The notes beneath the pieces were generated by a model. The model was not told where the DNA came from, did no database searches, and saw nothing but the letters and a program-made list of their open reading frames with translations. The position numbers and the translations under genes are program-made. Positions 16,586 through 26,766 of a stretch of DNA of 64,000 nucleotides are shown here, one piece after another. The stretch lies in the NCBI RefSeq assembly GCF_030409755.1, contig NZ_JAUFQE010000002.1, positions 248,001-312,000 of the forward strand, given 5' to 3'. The stretch's first letter is position 1. Every line of letters begins with the position of its first letter. This DNA comes from Vibrio lentus. Lineage in GTDB: Bacteria > Pseudomonadota > Gammaproteobacteria > Enterobacterales > Vibrionaceae.

Positions 16586-17362
16586 ATGAAACGTATTTTT
16601 TGTTTAGCTCTGTTTCTGTCTATGACAGGTTGTTCTGTACTGGATCCCATTGAAACTCCAGCGCAAGAAAACGCGACTACAGTGGTTGATGCAGTGGAAG
16701 GTGATAAGTCGGCTGAAGAGAGCTCTGGTATTATTGACACACTTCGTGGCAGAACTGATCCAATCGCGGGCGACCCTGCATGGGCACCAATCAACCCAAA
16801 GAAGAAACCTGAACATTATGCCGCAGCGACAGGCTCGCTGTTCAATGTGAGCCATATTGGCAGCATGTATGACGACTCAAAACCTCGCGGTATTGGTGAC
16901 ATCATTACTGTCGCTCTCGATGAAAATACACGAGCGACAAAAAAAGCCAACGCAGACATGTCTAAGTCGAACGACGCATCAATGGAACCATTGGCTGTTG
17001 GCGGCCAAGAGCTGACCATAGACAAGTACAACTTCTCTTACGACCTGAGTAACACCAACACCTTTGCTGGTGATACCTCAGCCAACCAAAGTAACAGCAT
17101 CAGCGGCTACATCACCGTAGAAGTGATCGAAGTGTTAGCCAATGGCAACCTCGTGGTTCGTGGTGAAAAGTGGATGACACTGAACACGGGCGACGAGTAT
17201 ATCCGCCTAAGTGGCACCATCCGCCCTGACGATATCGATTTCGAGAATACCATTGCTTCGAACCGAGTTTCTAACGCGCGAATTCAGTACTCAGGTACTG
17301 GTGTTCAGAAAGATATGCAAGAGCCTGGATTCTTGGCACGATTCTTTAATGTATCTTTGTAG
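16586..17362 (+). CDS. flgH: FlgH, L-ring lipoprotein
   Basis: FlgH forms the L ring in the outer membrane. The product is 258 aa with a lipoprotein signal and lipobox MTGC (Cys16). Characteristic blocks are [40 protein letters not shown] and [15 protein letters not shown], followed by [12 protein letters not shown]. The mature N-terminal tail (about residues 20-70) is acidic and variable. It lies in flgFGHIJ, 93 bases before flgI. Confidence 0.97.
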   Translation: MKRIFCLALFLSMTGCSVLDPIETPAQENATTVVDAVEGDKSAEESSGIIDTLRGRTDPIAGDPAWAPINPKKKPEHYAAATGSLFNVSHIGSMYDDSKPRGIGDIITVALDENTRATKKANADMSKSNDASMEPLAVGGQELTIDKYNFSYDLSNTNTFAGDTSANQSNSISGYITVEVIEVLANGNLVVRGEKWMTLNTGDEYIRLSGTIRPDDIDFENTIASNRVSNARIQYSGTGVQKDMQEPGFLARFFNVSL

Positions 17363-17455
17363 AGCTTGATCCAGTGTCGACATACTGACACGCCCAGAAT
17401 TATCTAATTTCAAGCTAAATCATTATAAATTAAAGCAATACAGACAGGTTACTCA

Positions 17456-18547
17456 ATGAAAAAACTGACACTCGTACTATTCGGCATGCTATTTCTTGCC
17501 ACCAGTGCCCATGCTGCGCGTATTAAAGACGTGGCAAAAGTGGCGGGTGTTCGTAGTAACCAACTTGTAGGCTATGGTTTGGTCACAGGCTTGCCGGGTA
17601 CCGGTGAGACAACTCCCTTTACCGATCAAACATTTAACGCAATGCTGCAAAACTTTGGCATTCAATTGCCGCCTGGCACCAAGCCAAAAACCAAAAACGT
17701 AGCGGCCGTTATTGTTACCGCTGAACTGCCTGCTTTCTCTAAGCAAGGTCAGGAAGTTGACGTCACCGTTTCTTCTATTGGTTCTGCTAAAAGCTTGCGT
17801 GGTGGTACCTTGCTACAGACCTTCCTAAAAGGTTTAGATGGTCAAGTGTACGCGGTAGCACAAGGTAACTTGGTGGTAAGTGGCTTTAGTGCTCAAGGCA
17901 ACGACGGCTCTAAAATCGTCGGTAACAACCCTAATGTCGGCATCATTTCTAGTGGTGCAACGGTTGAACAAGAGATCCCAACCCCATTCGGTCGTGGCGA
18001 TTACATCACTTTCAACTTAATCCAATCAGATTTCACAACCGCTCAGCGTTTGGCTGATGCGGTGAATAATTTCCTAGGTCCACAAATGGCTTCAGCGGTC
18101 GACGCGACTTCAGTAAAAGTTCGCGCACCACGTGAAATCAGCCAACGTGTGGCTTTCCTTTCTGCCATCGAAAACATCGAATTTGACCCTGCAGAGGGCT
18201 CTGCAAAAATCATTGTTAACTCACGTACTGGTACGATTGTAGTTGGTAAGCATGTTCGCTTAAAAGCGGCTGCGGTAACACACGGTGGTATGACGGTCGC
18301 AATCAAAGAAAACCTCAACGTGAGCCAGCCGAATGCATTCTCTGGTGGCCAAACGGTGGTGGTTCCTGATTCAGATATCGAAGTAACCGAAGCCGATGGC
18401 AAGATGTTCAAGTTTGAACCAGGCTTAACGCTGGATGATTTGGTTCGTGCGGTGAACGAAGTGGGCGCAGCGCCTTCTGATTTAATGGCAATCCTTCAAG
18501 CACTGAAACAAGCGGGTGCAATTGAAGGCCAATTGATCATTATCTAA
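17456..18547 (+). CDS. flgI: FlgI, P-ring protein
   Basis: FlgI forms the periplasmic P ring around the rod. The product is 363 aa with a Sec signal peptide (cut after AHA, residue 20). Family blocks are [34 protein letters not shown] and the C-terminal [20 protein letters not shown]. It works with FlgA, encoded at 8899-9645, and is surrounded by the FlgT H ring in vibrios. The flgJ start lies 10 bases downstream. Confidence 0.98.
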   Translation: MKKLTLVLFGMLFLATSAHAARIKDVAKVAGVRSNQLVGYGLVTGLPGTGETTPFTDQTFNAMLQNFGIQLPPGTKPKTKNVAAVIVTAELPAFSKQGQEVDVTVSSIGSAKSLRGGTLLQTFLKGLDGQVYAVAQGNLVVSGFSAQGNDGSKIVGNNPNVGIISSGATVEQEIPTPFGRGDYITFNLIQSDFTTAQRLADAVNNFLGPQMASAVDATSVKVRAPREISQRVAFLSAIENIEFDPAEGSAKIIVNSRTGTIVVGKHVRLKAAAVTHGGMTVAIKENLNVSQPNAFSGGQTVVVPDSDIEVTEADGKMFKFEPGLTLDDLVRAVNEVGAAPSDLMAILQALKQAGAIEGQLIII

Positions 18548-18557
18548 GGAATAAAGC

Positions 18558-19475
18558 ATGATTAAGAATAACAATGACATCGGCTTTATTCACGACATCG
18601 GCAGTTTAGACCGTCTTCGTCAACAAGCAGTAAACGGTGAAGAAGGTAGCGAAAAAGAAGCACTCACAGCAGCGGCAAAACAGTTTGAATCGATTTTTAC
18701 GTCGATGTTGTTTAAGTCGATGCGTGATGCGAACTCAAGCTTTAAGTCAGATATGTTGAACAGCCAGAACGAACAGTTTTATCGCCAGATGCAAGATGAC
18801 CAAATGGCGAGTGAACTCAGTGCATCAGGTTCGCTCGGTCTTGCGGATATGATTGTTGCTCAGCTAAGTGCAGGCCAAGCAAGTGATGCGACAGAAGATA
18901 AGGTTCGCAGTGAAGGCTTTGATACCTCATTGGAAAGACCTCAGTATTCAGGTCGTTCCGAAGAGAGAGCATCTGAAGTTCAATCTGCTTCCGCTGTTAA
19001 ACAACCCGCATCTTTCGATTCTCCAGAATCGTTTGTGACCTCAATGAAGCCTTACGCTGAAAAAGCGGCGAGCGCACTCGGTGTTGATTCGTCATTGCTA
19101 TTAGCACAAGCGGCACTTGAAACAGGTTGGGGGTCTAAGATGATTAAGAACTCTTTGGGCAACAGCAACAACCTATTCAACATCAAAGCAGATAGAAGTT
19201 GGAAGGGCGATAAGGTCGCGACTCAAACGCTTGAGTTTCATGGCAAAACAGCCGTTAAAGAGTCAGCCTCTTTCCGTTCTTACTCTAATTTCGAAGATAG
19301 CTTTAATGATTACGTGAAGTTCTTGAACGAAAACCCAAGATACGAAACAGCGCTACAGCATCAAGGCAATTCAGAGAATTTCATCAAAGGCATTCATCAG
19401 GCAGGTTACGCAACCGACCCTAACTATGCAGACAAGGTTTTACGAGTTAAAGCCAAGATCGATGAGATGAACTAG
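18558..19475 (+). CDS. flgJ: FlgJ, rod cap and peptidoglycan hydrolase
   Basis: A two-domain protein of 305 aa. The N-terminal rod-binding domain (about residues 25-115) includes AAKQFESIFTSMLFKSMRDA. The C-terminal glucosaminidase-type domain (about residues 155-300) has the catalytic Glu188 in QAALETGWGSK and the SNNLFNIKA block. It caps the growing rod and opens the peptidoglycan for it. A Ser/Glu-rich linker joins the domains. It is the last gene of flgFGHIJ and is followed by a terminator. Confidence 0.97.
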   Translation: MIKNNNDIGFIHDIGSLDRLRQQAVNGEEGSEKEALTAAAKQFESIFTSMLFKSMRDANSSFKSDMLNSQNEQFYRQMQDDQMASELSASGSLGLADMIVAQLSAGQASDATEDKVRSEGFDTSLERPQYSGRSEERASEVQSASAVKQPASFDSPESFVTSMKPYAEKAASALGVDSSLLLAQAALETGWGSKMIKNSLGNSNNLFNIKADRSWKGDKVATQTLEFHGKTAVKESASFRSYSNFEDSFNDYVKFLNENPRYETALQHQGNSENFIKGIHQAGYATDPNYADKVLRVKAKIDEMN

Positions 19476-19491
19476 CGTCGTCAATCAACAT

Positions 19492-19523
19492 AGAGAGCTT
19501 GCTAATGGCAGGCTCTTTTTTTA
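19492..19523 (+). terminator. Terminator after flgJ
   Basis: Stem AGAGCTTGC with GCAGGCTCT (one G-T pair), short loop, then seven T. It lies just downstream of the flgJ stop. Confidence 0.82.
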
Positions 19524-19610
19524 TCCGCCCCTTTCGAACTTGCCACTCCTTTCATCGTTATCTCCTTACACTTCAATAAATTATTGCCTTTTAGCTCTCC
19601 GAACTTTCTA

Positions 19611-19628
19611 TTGGCACATATATTGCTT
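19611..19628 (+). promoter_or_regulatory. Sigma-54 promoter for flgK-flgL
   Basis: TTGGCACATATATTGCTT is an essentially perfect match (TGGCAC, then TTGC, with GG and GC ten bases apart). It lies about 57 bases upstream of the flgK ATG. Confidence 0.9.
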
Positions 19629-19684
19629 TTTAAACCTGTAGTTAATCAGTTCATTCTGATTTTGTTAAGTTTTTTGGGGGCATT

Positions 19685-21565
19685 ATGGCGTCGGATCTTC
19701 TGAATGTAGGGGCACAAAGTGTTCTTACGGCTCAGAGACAGCTAAACACCACAGGTCATAACATTTCTAACGCCAACACAGAGGGTTATAGCCGCCAGTC
19801 TGTGATTCAAGGTGTGAATGACCCGCGCCAGTACGGTGGGCAAACCTACGGTATGGGTGTACATGTGGAAAATGTTCGCCGCTCTTGGGATCAGTTTGCC
19901 GTTAAAGAACTTAACTTATCGACAACCAATGCCGCTAATAAAGGCGATACCGAGGCCAACCTCGATATGTTGTCGAGCATGTTGTCATCGGTCGCTTCAA
20001 AGAAGATTCCAGAAAACCTCAACGAATGGTTTGATTCCGTTAAGACTCTCGCCGATACCCCGAATGATGTGGGTGCGCGTAAAGTCGTGTTAGAGAAAGC
20101 AGGGCTTGTAACTAAAACCTTGAATGAATTTCATGAGACGGTGCGTCAACAGTCTGATTCTACGAACAAAAAATTAGAAGTCGGCATAGAACGTGTAAAC
20201 CAAATAGCGGTTGAGATTCGTGATGTTCAGCGTCTGATGATGCGAACACCAGGGCCTCACAATGATTTACGCGATCAGCACGAAAAGCTGATCAATGAGC
20301 TATCTGGTTACACCAAAGTGACGGTAACGCCGCGCTCTAATGCGGAAGGGTTTAACGTCCATATTGGTAATGGTCATACCTTGGTTTCTGGTAGTGAAGC
20401 AAGTCAACTGAAGCTAGTTGACGGTTTACCTGATACGCATCAGCGTCGATTAGCGATAGTTGAAGGCAAGTCTTTGAAGCCGATTACCAGTAATGATATC
20501 GATGGAAAAATCGGTGCCATGCTCGATATGCGAGATGAGCATATCCCAGGCATCATGGACGAACTTGGACGTTTAGCGACGGCTTTCTCTGAGAAAGTAA
20601 ACTCACTCCAATCACAAGGTTTGGATCTCAATGGCAATGTTGGCCAAGACATCTTCACCGATGTGAACTCTGAGCGTGTAGCGAAATCACGCGTGACGGC
20701 TGGCAGCCAATCAAAGGCTGATGTTGCCGTTTATATTGATGACACTTCTGCCTTAAAAGGCGGCGAGTACGGTCTTAAATATGACGGTAGTGACTATGTC
20801 GTGACCAAGCCTGACGGTGAAACGGTCAAAGTCAGCACTAATTCAGCGGGCAATGCTTTTTATCTAGATGGTATGCGAGTCGAAGTTCGAAACCCACCTG
20901 AATTGGGTGAGAAGCTGTTACTGCGTCCAACTCGTAACTTTGCTGCTCAGATTCAGATGGCAACCAAAGACCCAAGAGATATTGCCGCACAAAGTTATGA
21001 GGCATCGACCACGTTTGCGAAAGGCTCGGCGGGTTTCAAGATCCTAGCGGCCGGTCAATTGCGTGAGTTTGAAGTGATTGTTTCACCAAAAGGTGAGCAG
21101 TTTGCCGTGACTGATCCGAAAGGCAATATTTTAATGCAGCCGCAGCCGTACCCACCTGAAGGTCCGGTTACGATTAATGGCACGACTTTCGAGTTGACCG
21201 CTGGGGCTGTGGCAAACGATAAATTTACGGCAAACCTTGTCCCATCAGAGGGTGACAACGGTAACTTGCGTAAGCTGCAAGATCTCCAAACAGGAAAGAT
21301 CTTGAATGATGGTGAGTCTACGATTTTAGACCTTTACCACAACTTGAATACCAATACGGGCCTGAAAGCGTCGACGGCAAATCGCTTAAGCGACATTGCC
21401 ACCTTAGAAAAGGAATCCGCTCAGGAACGTATTGCTTCAGTGTCGGGGGTTAACCTCGATGAAGAAGCGGCAAATATGATGAAATTTCAGCAAGCGTATA
21501 TGGCTTCTTCACGCATCATGCAAGCAGCCAATGATACGTTCAATACTATTTTGGCTCTGAGGTAG
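19685..21565 (+). CDS. flgK: FlgK, hook-filament junction protein 1
   Basis: A 626 aa junction protein joining hook and filament. It has the axial N-terminal motif (TTGHNISNANTEGYSRQSV), a long variable middle and the C-terminal block VSGVNLDEEAANMMKFQQAY, followed by MQAANDTFNTI. It needs FlgN for export. A GGGGGC stretch precedes the ATG as ribosome site. It forms one unit with flgL (9-base gap) behind the sigma-54 promoter at 19611-19628. Confidence 0.97.
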   Translation: MASDLLNVGAQSVLTAQRQLNTTGHNISNANTEGYSRQSVIQGVNDPRQYGGQTYGMGVHVENVRRSWDQFAVKELNLSTTNAANKGDTEANLDMLSSMLSSVASKKIPENLNEWFDSVKTLADTPNDVGARKVVLEKAGLVTKTLNEFHETVRQQSDSTNKKLEVGIERVNQIAVEIRDVQRLMMRTPGPHNDLRDQHEKLINELSGYTKVTVTPRSNAEGFNVHIGNGHTLVSGSEASQLKLVDGLPDTHQRRLAIVEGKSLKPITSNDIDGKIGAMLDMRDEHIPGIMDELGRLATAFSEKVNSLQSQGLDLNGNVGQDIFTDVNSERVAKSRVTAGSQSKADVAVYIDDTSALKGGEYGLKYDGSDYVVTKPDGETVKVSTNSAGNAFYLDGMRVEVRNPPELGEKLLLRPTRNFAAQIQMATKDPRDIAAQSYEASTTFAKGSAGFKILAAGQLREFEVIVSPKGEQFAVTDPKGNILMQPQPYPPEGPVTINGTTFELTAGAVANDKFTANLVPSEGDNGNLRKLQDLQTGKILNDGESTILDLYHNLNTNTGLKASTANRLSDIATLEKESAQERIASVSGVNLDEEAANMMKFQQAYMASSRIMQAANDTFNTILALR

Positions 21566-21574
21566 GAAGTATAA

Positions 21575-22765
21575 ATGTTGAATCGTATTTCTAGCTTCCA
21601 CAACTACCAATCTGTTCAGAACGACTTGCGTCGTCAAGAGAACAAGATACATCACAACCAAGCACAACTTGCTTCCGGTAAGAAGTTGCAGTCGCCAAGT
21701 GATGATCCTCTTGCGACCCACTATTTACAAAATATTGGTCAGCAATCAGAACAGCTTAAGCAATATAGTGACGCAATTGTCTTAGTTCGTAATCGACTGG
21801 AGCATCACGAGGTATTGGTCTCCAACACCGAAGGCTTTGCTGATGAAGCAAAACGAACCGTGATGGAAATGATTAACGGTGCGCTCTCTCCAGAGGACCG
21901 TTTAGCGAAGAAACGCGAGATCCAAGAGCTATCAAATAATTTTCTGCATCTAGCTAACTCTCAAGATGAGTCGGGTAACTACACGTTTGCGGGTACTAAG
22001 CCGAAGAATCAACCCTTCTTTAGAGATAACCAAGGTAACGTCAGCTATCAGGGCGATGACTATCAGCGAAAGATGCGTGTAGCGAGTAGCTTCGAGATGG
22101 CGATGAATGATCCAGGCAGTAAGTTATTTATGGAAATAGATAACCCGTTTGGTGATTACGAACCGCAGTACGAACTCGAACCCGCTTCTGAATTACTTTT
22201 GGAACGTGCGACGAACTCAGCTGAAGATGGGTCAACGTATAAAGTGACGTTCGTTGATATGCAGACAGGAAATTATGCTTATCAACTTGAAAAAGATGGC
22301 GCAGTGGTGGCCGCAGAAGACTTTGATCCTTCGACTGGCATTGTCTATGAAGGGCTGAATATCCAAATCAAAGGCCAAATCACTAAAGGTGATTCGATCA
22401 CCTTAGAACCGCGAGAGACTTTCTCTATCTTTGATACGTTCAAAGAAGCTGCTGAGCAGGCTGAAAACCCGGTATCGGATGCATCAGCAACAGCGAAATT
22501 GCACCAAGTAACCGAAGAGTTCCACGCTGCGTTTATCCATTTGACCAAGGCGAGAACCGATGTTGGTGCGCGTTTAAGTACGCTGGATATTCAAGAGCAA
22601 CAGCATGAAGATTTTAAGTTGTCTTTAGCCAAAGCAAAAAGCAACTTTGAAGACTTGGATTACTCGAAAGCCATCATTGAGTTCAATGAAAACTCTCGAG
22701 CACTGCAAGCTTCCCAACAAGCGTTTGGTAAAACAAAAGACCTGACCTTGTTTAATTATATTTAA
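21575..22765 (+). CDS. flgL: FlgL, hook-filament junction protein 2
   Basis: A 396 aa flagellin-like junction protein. The N-terminal helix pair includes ENKIHHNQAQLASGKKLQSP, then SDDPLATHYL. The C-terminal part has KARTDVGARLSTLDIQEQQH and DLDYSKAIIEFNENSRALQA. It sits between FlgK and the filament. The gap of 423 bases to the first flagellin has no clear terminator. Confidence 0.96.
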   Translation: MLNRISSFHNYQSVQNDLRRQENKIHHNQAQLASGKKLQSPSDDPLATHYLQNIGQQSEQLKQYSDAIVLVRNRLEHHEVLVSNTEGFADEAKRTVMEMINGALSPEDRLAKKREIQELSNNFLHLANSQDESGNYTFAGTKPKNQPFFRDNQGNVSYQGDDYQRKMRVASSFEMAMNDPGSKLFMEIDNPFGDYEPQYELEPASELLLERATNSAEDGSTYKVTFVDMQTGNYAYQLEKDGAVVAAEDFDPSTGIVYEGLNIQIKGQITKGDSITLEPRETFSIFDTFKEAAEQAENPVSDASATAKLHQVTEEFHAAFIHLTKARTDVGARLSTLDIQEQQHEDFKLSLAKAKSNFEDLDYSKAIIEFNENSRALQASQQAFGKTKDLTLFNYI

Positions 22766-23188
22766 TGAACAATCTGTATTTAGTGGTGAATTAACCCTCA
22801 CCATTGAAGTTAGATTCTTTGCCGTATGTGCTATGCCGTATGAGCGAATCACTTCAACCTTTGCCGGTTTCTTATACAGGATGTCATCTGTTTGAAAATA
22901 GCGGCAAAAAGCGGCAATGGGTCAACGAAGGTACTTTTTGTTCCCCAAGCTAGTTAAACCAAATCGAGTTAAGTTTTCATTTAAGTGATTGATTTTATAT
23001 ATGTTAAAAATTAATCGAAACAGTATTAAACTTGGCATATAACTTGTATCTGTGTTGGTCATAAAATGATTTATACAGATCTTAAACCCTGCATAGGGTT
23101 TAGCGAGTAATACACGGTCAGTGCTTATCCATATGAGAGTAAAGCTGGCCGCTTCGCAGAAAGTTTGCGAACTCATAAGGAGAGCAAA
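22766..23188 (+). other. Intergenic region between flgL and flagellin 1
   Basis: Gap of 423 bases. No gene is supported. It holds a sigma-54-like site (23032-23049) and two hairpins in the predicted leader: AAACCCT with AGGGTTT (23084-23101), and TTCGCA with TGCGAA (23153-23171) just before the AAGGAG ribosome site. Short direct repeats TGCCGTATG (two copies near 22820-22842) and AGCGGCAA (two copies near 22900-22918) are of unknown meaning. Confidence 0.6.
23032..23049 (+). promoter_or_regulatory. Sigma-54-like promoter for flagellin 1, imperfect -12 box
   Basis: TTGGCATATAACTTGTAT has a good -24 half (TTGGCA) and correct spacing, but the usually invariant GC of the -12 box is GT. No sigma-28 element was found in this gap. 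In Vibrio cholerae the flagellin gene next to flgL (flaA) is the sigma-54-dependent one, which supports the reading. Confidence 0.42.
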
Positions 23189-24325
23189 ATGGCTATTAAT
23201 GTAAGCACTAACGTTTCTGCTATGACAGCACAGCGTTACCTGAATAAAGCGTCTAATGATTTAGCGACTTCTATGGAGCGTTTGTCATCAGGGCATAAAA
23301 TCAACAGCGCGAAAGATGATGCAGCCGGTCTGCAAATCTCTAACCGTTTAACGGCGCAATCACGTGGTTTAGACGTGGCAATGCGTAATGCCAATGATGG
23401 TATTTCAATTGCACAAACCGCTGAAGGCGCGATGAACGAATCAACCAATGTACTACAACGTATGCGTGATCTGGCGATTCAATCATCAAACGGTACGAAC
23501 TCGGCAGCGGAACGTACAGCGCTTAATGAAGAGTCTTCGGCACTTCAAGATGAGCTAAACCGTATCGCGGAAACGACCTCGTTTGGTGGTCGTCGTCTGT
23601 TGAATGGTTCATTTGGTGAAGCATCTTTCCAGATAGGTTCTAGTTCTGGTGAAGCAATGATTATGGGACTCACTAGTGTTCGTGCTGATGATTTCCGTAT
23701 GGGCGGTACTACGTTCGATTCTGAAAATGGTAAAGATAAAAGCTGGGAAGTGCCGCCAACGGCGAGCGATCTTAAGTTTGAATTTAGAACCAAAGCAGGT
23801 GAAGACATCGTTTTAGATATCAATACCAAAGCGGGTGATGATATCGAAGAGCTTGCTACTTACATTAATGGTCAATCGGATCTTGTGAACGCATCGGTGA
23901 CCGATGATGGTCGCATACAACTATTCGTTGCTGAACCTGACCTTGACGGTGCAATGTCGATCTCTGGTGGCCTAGCATCTGAGCTAGGTATTAAGAGTGA
24001 AGGCCGTGCAACATCGGTTCAAGATATCAGCCTGACTAGCGTTGCAGGTTCACAAAACGCAATCAGCGTAATTGATTCTGCAATGAAGTACGTAGATTCA
24101 CAGCGTGCTGATTTGGGTGCTAAACAGAACCGTCTAAGCCACAGTATTAATAACTTGGCAAACGTTCAAGAGAACGTAGACGCTTCTAACAGCCGAATCA
24201 AAGATACGGACTTTGCGAAAGAGACGACGCAAATGACCAAATCACAAATTCTGCAACAAGCAGGTACTTCGATACTTGCTCAAGCAAAACAGTTGCCTAA
24301 CTCTGCAATGACACTATTGCAATAG
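23189..24325 (+). CDS. Flagellin 1 (first of three tandem flagellins)
   Basis: Filament subunit of 378 aa. N-terminal D0/D1 helices ([19 protein letters not shown], later [17 protein letters not shown]) and C-terminal helices ([20 protein letters not shown], ending [14 protein letters not shown]) are standard; the middle is a short variable domain. Its C-terminal end differs from flagellins 2 and 3, which end in LSLLG, so it is the outlier of the set. The ATG at 23189 follows AAGGAG; the frame is open to 23165 but that extension is not family-like. By position it corresponds to V. cholerae flaA, but vibrio flagellin letters differ between species, so I give no symbol. Confidence 0.95.
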   Translation: MAINVSTNVSAMTAQRYLNKASNDLATSMERLSSGHKINSAKDDAAGLQISNRLTAQSRGLDVAMRNANDGISIAQTAEGAMNESTNVLQRMRDLAIQSSNGTNSAAERTALNEESSALQDELNRIAETTSFGGRRLLNGSFGEASFQIGSSSGEAMIMGLTSVRADDFRMGGTTFDSENGKDKSWEVPPTASDLKFEFRTKAGEDIVLDINTKAGDDIEELATYINGQSDLVNASVTDDGRIQLFVAEPDLDGAMSISGGLASELGIKSEGRATSVQDISLTSVAGSQNAISVIDSAMKYVDSQRADLGAKQNRLSHSINNLANVQENVDASNSRIKDTDFAKETTQMTKSQILQQAGTSILAQAKQLPNSAMTLLQ

Positions 24326-24516
24326 TTATTGGTTGAACTTGCTGCTCGTGTTCAGACGTGAGCCATGCAGCAAGGGAAACTGGCAAGCATACTTACTATG
24401 AGTGTTTAGCTCTCTCATCTCTCACCTGCTATTCATTTTTACGGTAAGAATGCAACGGCGAGTCAGAAATGTGTTCATTTCTCGATGATCTCCACACAGG
24501 CTCTGACCTGCCAACT

Positions 24517-24552
24517 AGCCCCGGTTCTCTCAAAGGAAAAGGGGCTTTTTCC
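24517..24552 (+). terminator. Probable terminator of flagellin 1
   Basis: Stem AGCCCC with GGGGCT, an 18-base loop and a TTTTTCCTTT tail. It lies 190 bases after the stop, so the transcript would carry a long 3' end. Confidence 0.6.
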
Positions 24553-24917
24553 TTTCTGTTTTTTATTTCTCTGTTTCCTATCTTTCTTATTTCTATCTTT
24601 TTGTTTTCCTGTCTTTTGCGTTTCCCGCTGGCTTCTAACTTTAGATTTCTGATCCTTCAGTTTCAATTCAACCCATTTTATTCGTTACAAATGCTTTCCT
24701 TGGCTAGATAAATTGCACAGTTTTTAAGCCCATCTGCGATCTTTGGTGATTGATCATTTCTGAGCTTTGACCAATTTGAACGACAGTTAGCGTGTTTTTT
24801 GAACAAGTCAGGATCTTTAGCCCATTAAATTCAATAGCTTCCTTAGAAAGGTGGTAGTTGTAAGTTCCTGATAAATAACTAGTTAATATTTTATTTTTGG
24901 TTTTTTAAAAGTTTTTC

Positions 24918-24944
24918 TAAAGCTTCGGGATTTTGAGCCGTTAT
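24918..24944 (+). promoter_or_regulatory. Sigma-28 promoter for flagellin 2
   Basis: TAAAGCTT, 11 bases, then GCCGTTAT: correct spacing and a close match to the FliA consensus. The leader to the ATG at 25026 would be about 75 bases. Confidence 0.85.
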
Positions 24945-25025
24945 TAAAAGTAACTTTGAGAGAACTACTTGGTTTTCCGAGACGTCGGAAACCGCTATAC
25001 CGGAAAATCAATTGGAGAAATCACC

Positions 25026-26159
25026 ATGGCAGTGAATGTAAATACAAACGTTTCAGCGATGACTGCGCAACGTTACCTAAACAACGCAAACAGCGCACAA
25101 CAAACATCAATGGAGCGCCTAGCTTCAGGTTCTAAAATCAACAGCGCGAAAGATGACGCTGCGGGCCTACAAATCTCTAACCGTTTGAATGTTCAGAGCC
25201 GCGGCCTTGATGTTGCTGTTCGTAACGCGAACGACGGTATCTCTATTGCACAAACTGCTGAAGGTGCAATGAACGAGACAACCAACATCCTGCAACGTAT
25301 GCGTGATTTGTCTCTACAATCTTCAAACGGCTCAAACTCAAAATCTGAGCGTGTAGCGATTCAAGAAGAAGTAACAGCACTGAACGACGAACTGAACCGT
25401 ATTGCGGAAACCACGTCTTTTGGTGGCAACAAGCTGCTTAACGGAACTCACGGTACTAAATCATTCCAAATCGGTGCGGATAACGGTGAAGCGGTAATGC
25501 TTCAACTGAAAGACATGCGCTCTGATAACGCTCAGATGGGTGGTAAGAGCTACCAAACTGAGAACGCGAAAGATAAAGACTGGAACGTTCAAGCTGGCGC
25601 AAACGACCTAAAAATGTCGTTCACTGATAACTTCGGCCAAGCACAAGAAATCGATGTGTCTGCGAAAGCGGGCGACGACATCGAAGAGCTAGCAACTTAC
25701 ATCAACGGTCAACAAGACTCTGTTAAAGCGTCTGTAACTGAAGACGGTAAGCTACAAATGTTTACTGGTAACAACAAAGTTGAAGGCGAAGTGGCATTCT
25801 CTGGCAGCCTTGCTGGCGAACTAGGCATGCAACCTGGCAAAGATGTAACGGTTGATACTATCGACGTAACATCAGTTGGCGGCGCACAAGAATCTGTAGC
25901 AGTCATCGATGCGGCACTTAAGTACGTAGACAGCCACCGTGCTGAACTGGGTGCTTTCCAAAACCGTTTCGACCACGCTATCAGCAACTTAGACAACATT
26001 AACGAGAACGTTAACGCATCTAAGAGCCGTATTAAAGATACCGATTTCGCGAAAGAAACGACTCAGATGACTAAGTCTCAGATCCTTTCTCAAGCTTCAA
26101 GCTCGATTCTTGCTCAAGCGAAGCAAGCACCGAACTCGGCACTTAGCCTACTAGGTTAA
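25026..26159 (+). CDS. Flagellin 2
   Basis: Filament subunit of 377 aa with the standard helices [20 protein letters not shown] at the start and [20 protein letters not shown], then LSLLG, at the end. It is very close to flagellin 3 in both conserved arms (for example the shared [20 protein letters not shown] block) and differs mainly in the middle. The ATG at 25026 is chosen over the upstream reading at 24969, which adds 19 residues not found in flagellins. It is driven by its own sigma-28 site and ended by its own terminator. Confidence 0.96.
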   Translation: MAVNVNTNVSAMTAQRYLNNANSAQQTSMERLASGSKINSAKDDAAGLQISNRLNVQSRGLDVAVRNANDGISIAQTAEGAMNETTNILQRMRDLSLQSSNGSNSKSERVAIQEEVTALNDELNRIAETTSFGGNKLLNGTHGTKSFQIGADNGEAVMLQLKDMRSDNAQMGGKSYQTENAKDKDWNVQAGANDLKMSFTDNFGQAQEIDVSAKAGDDIEELATYINGQQDSVKASVTEDGKLQMFTGNNKVEGEVAFSGSLAGELGMQPGKDVTVDTIDVTSVGGAQESVAVIDAALKYVDSHRAELGAFQNRFDHAISNLDNINENVNASKSRIKDTDFAKETTQMTKSQILSQASSSILAQAKQAPNSALSLLG

Positions 26160-26259
26160 TCGATTGAAATGCCACGTTGACTATATGTTGTTGATCATCA
26201 TAGGCGTTAACGTAAGGCTTCCACAAATTAGCTCGTGGTGAGAGATGAGCGCTAAACAG

Positions 26260-26283
26260 ACCCAGCTTCGGCTGGGTTTTTTA
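26260..26283 (+). terminator. Terminator of flagellin 2
   Basis: Stem ACCCAGC with GCTGGGT closed by a TTCG tetraloop and followed by TTTTTTATT. Confidence 0.9.
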
Positions 26284-26333
26284 TTGCCTGTTATTTGGGA
26301 AAAGTGCGCTGTCGGTGAACAGGAGTAAAAGCG

Positions 26334-26374
26334 AGATTCCCTATCACGCTCGTCACTCGCTGTAGGGAATGACG
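26334..26374 (-). repeat. REP-like element, copy 1 (inverted)
   Basis: Read on the minus strand, it begins CGTCATTCC and ends GGGAATCT, with CGAGTGACGAGC in the middle. It aligns over its full length with the copies at 26464 and 26588. Confidence 0.7.
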
Positions 26375-26463
26375 GGGATAGAGTGATGATGACTTCACAG
26401 CATCGCGAGATGAGTACTGTTGGCCTGAGTGCATAATGTTTCAGTTTGAACAAAGGTATTTGT

Positions 26464-26503
26464 CGTCATTCCAGAACCGAGTAGAACGAGGTATCAGGAA
26501 TCT
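26464..26503 (+). repeat. REP-like element, copy 2
   Basis: Begins CGTCATTCCAG, has CGAGTAGAACGAG in the middle and ends CAGGAATCT. It differs from copy 3 at only a few positions. Confidence 0.75.
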
Positions 26504-26587
26504 GTTGTGTTAATAGAAGCGTTGTTCAATATCTCACTTATCACAGTGACCAATGACGAGTGGTTCATAAATTAATGGGACATCTGC

Positions 26588-26627
26588 CGTCATCGCAGAA
26601 TCGAGTAGAACGAGATATCAGGGACCT
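26588..26627 (+). repeat. REP-like element, copy 3
   Basis: Begins CGTCATCGCAG, has the same CGAGTAGAACGAG core and ends CAGGGACCT. It is the most degenerate copy and the nearest to the flagellin 3 promoter. Confidence 0.72.
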
Positions 26628-26766
26628 TTTGTGGTTTTTATATTCAACACCACGCTCATTAATCCAAGTTGAATGGAAGCTTTAGCGAATGTCGCTCTAT
26701 TAATTGAATCCCGATCACACTTTTCTTTGTTGTTGAAAAGAATACGAAAAAAAGCACATTTTTTAT

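Larger units (their letters stand above)
24326..25025 (+). other. Intergenic region between flagellins 1 and 2
   Basis: Gap of 700 bases. It holds an 8-bp hairpin (CTTGCTGC with GCAGCAAG, 24338-24374), the flagellin 1 terminator (24517-24552), a pyrimidine-rich tract (24546-24628) and the sigma-28 promoter of flagellin 2 (24918-24944). Open frames of 60-80 aa across the tract follow its base bias and are not called as genes. Confidence 0.7.

Noticed and set aside
23165..23188. Upstream extension of flagellin 1
   Set aside because: It would include the ribosome site and add eight residues absent from the other two flagellins.
24469..24711. Open frames of 80 aa (plus) and 63 aa (minus) after flagellin 1
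   Set aside because: Composition follows the pyrimidine tract; both lie on the terminator and lack start signals.
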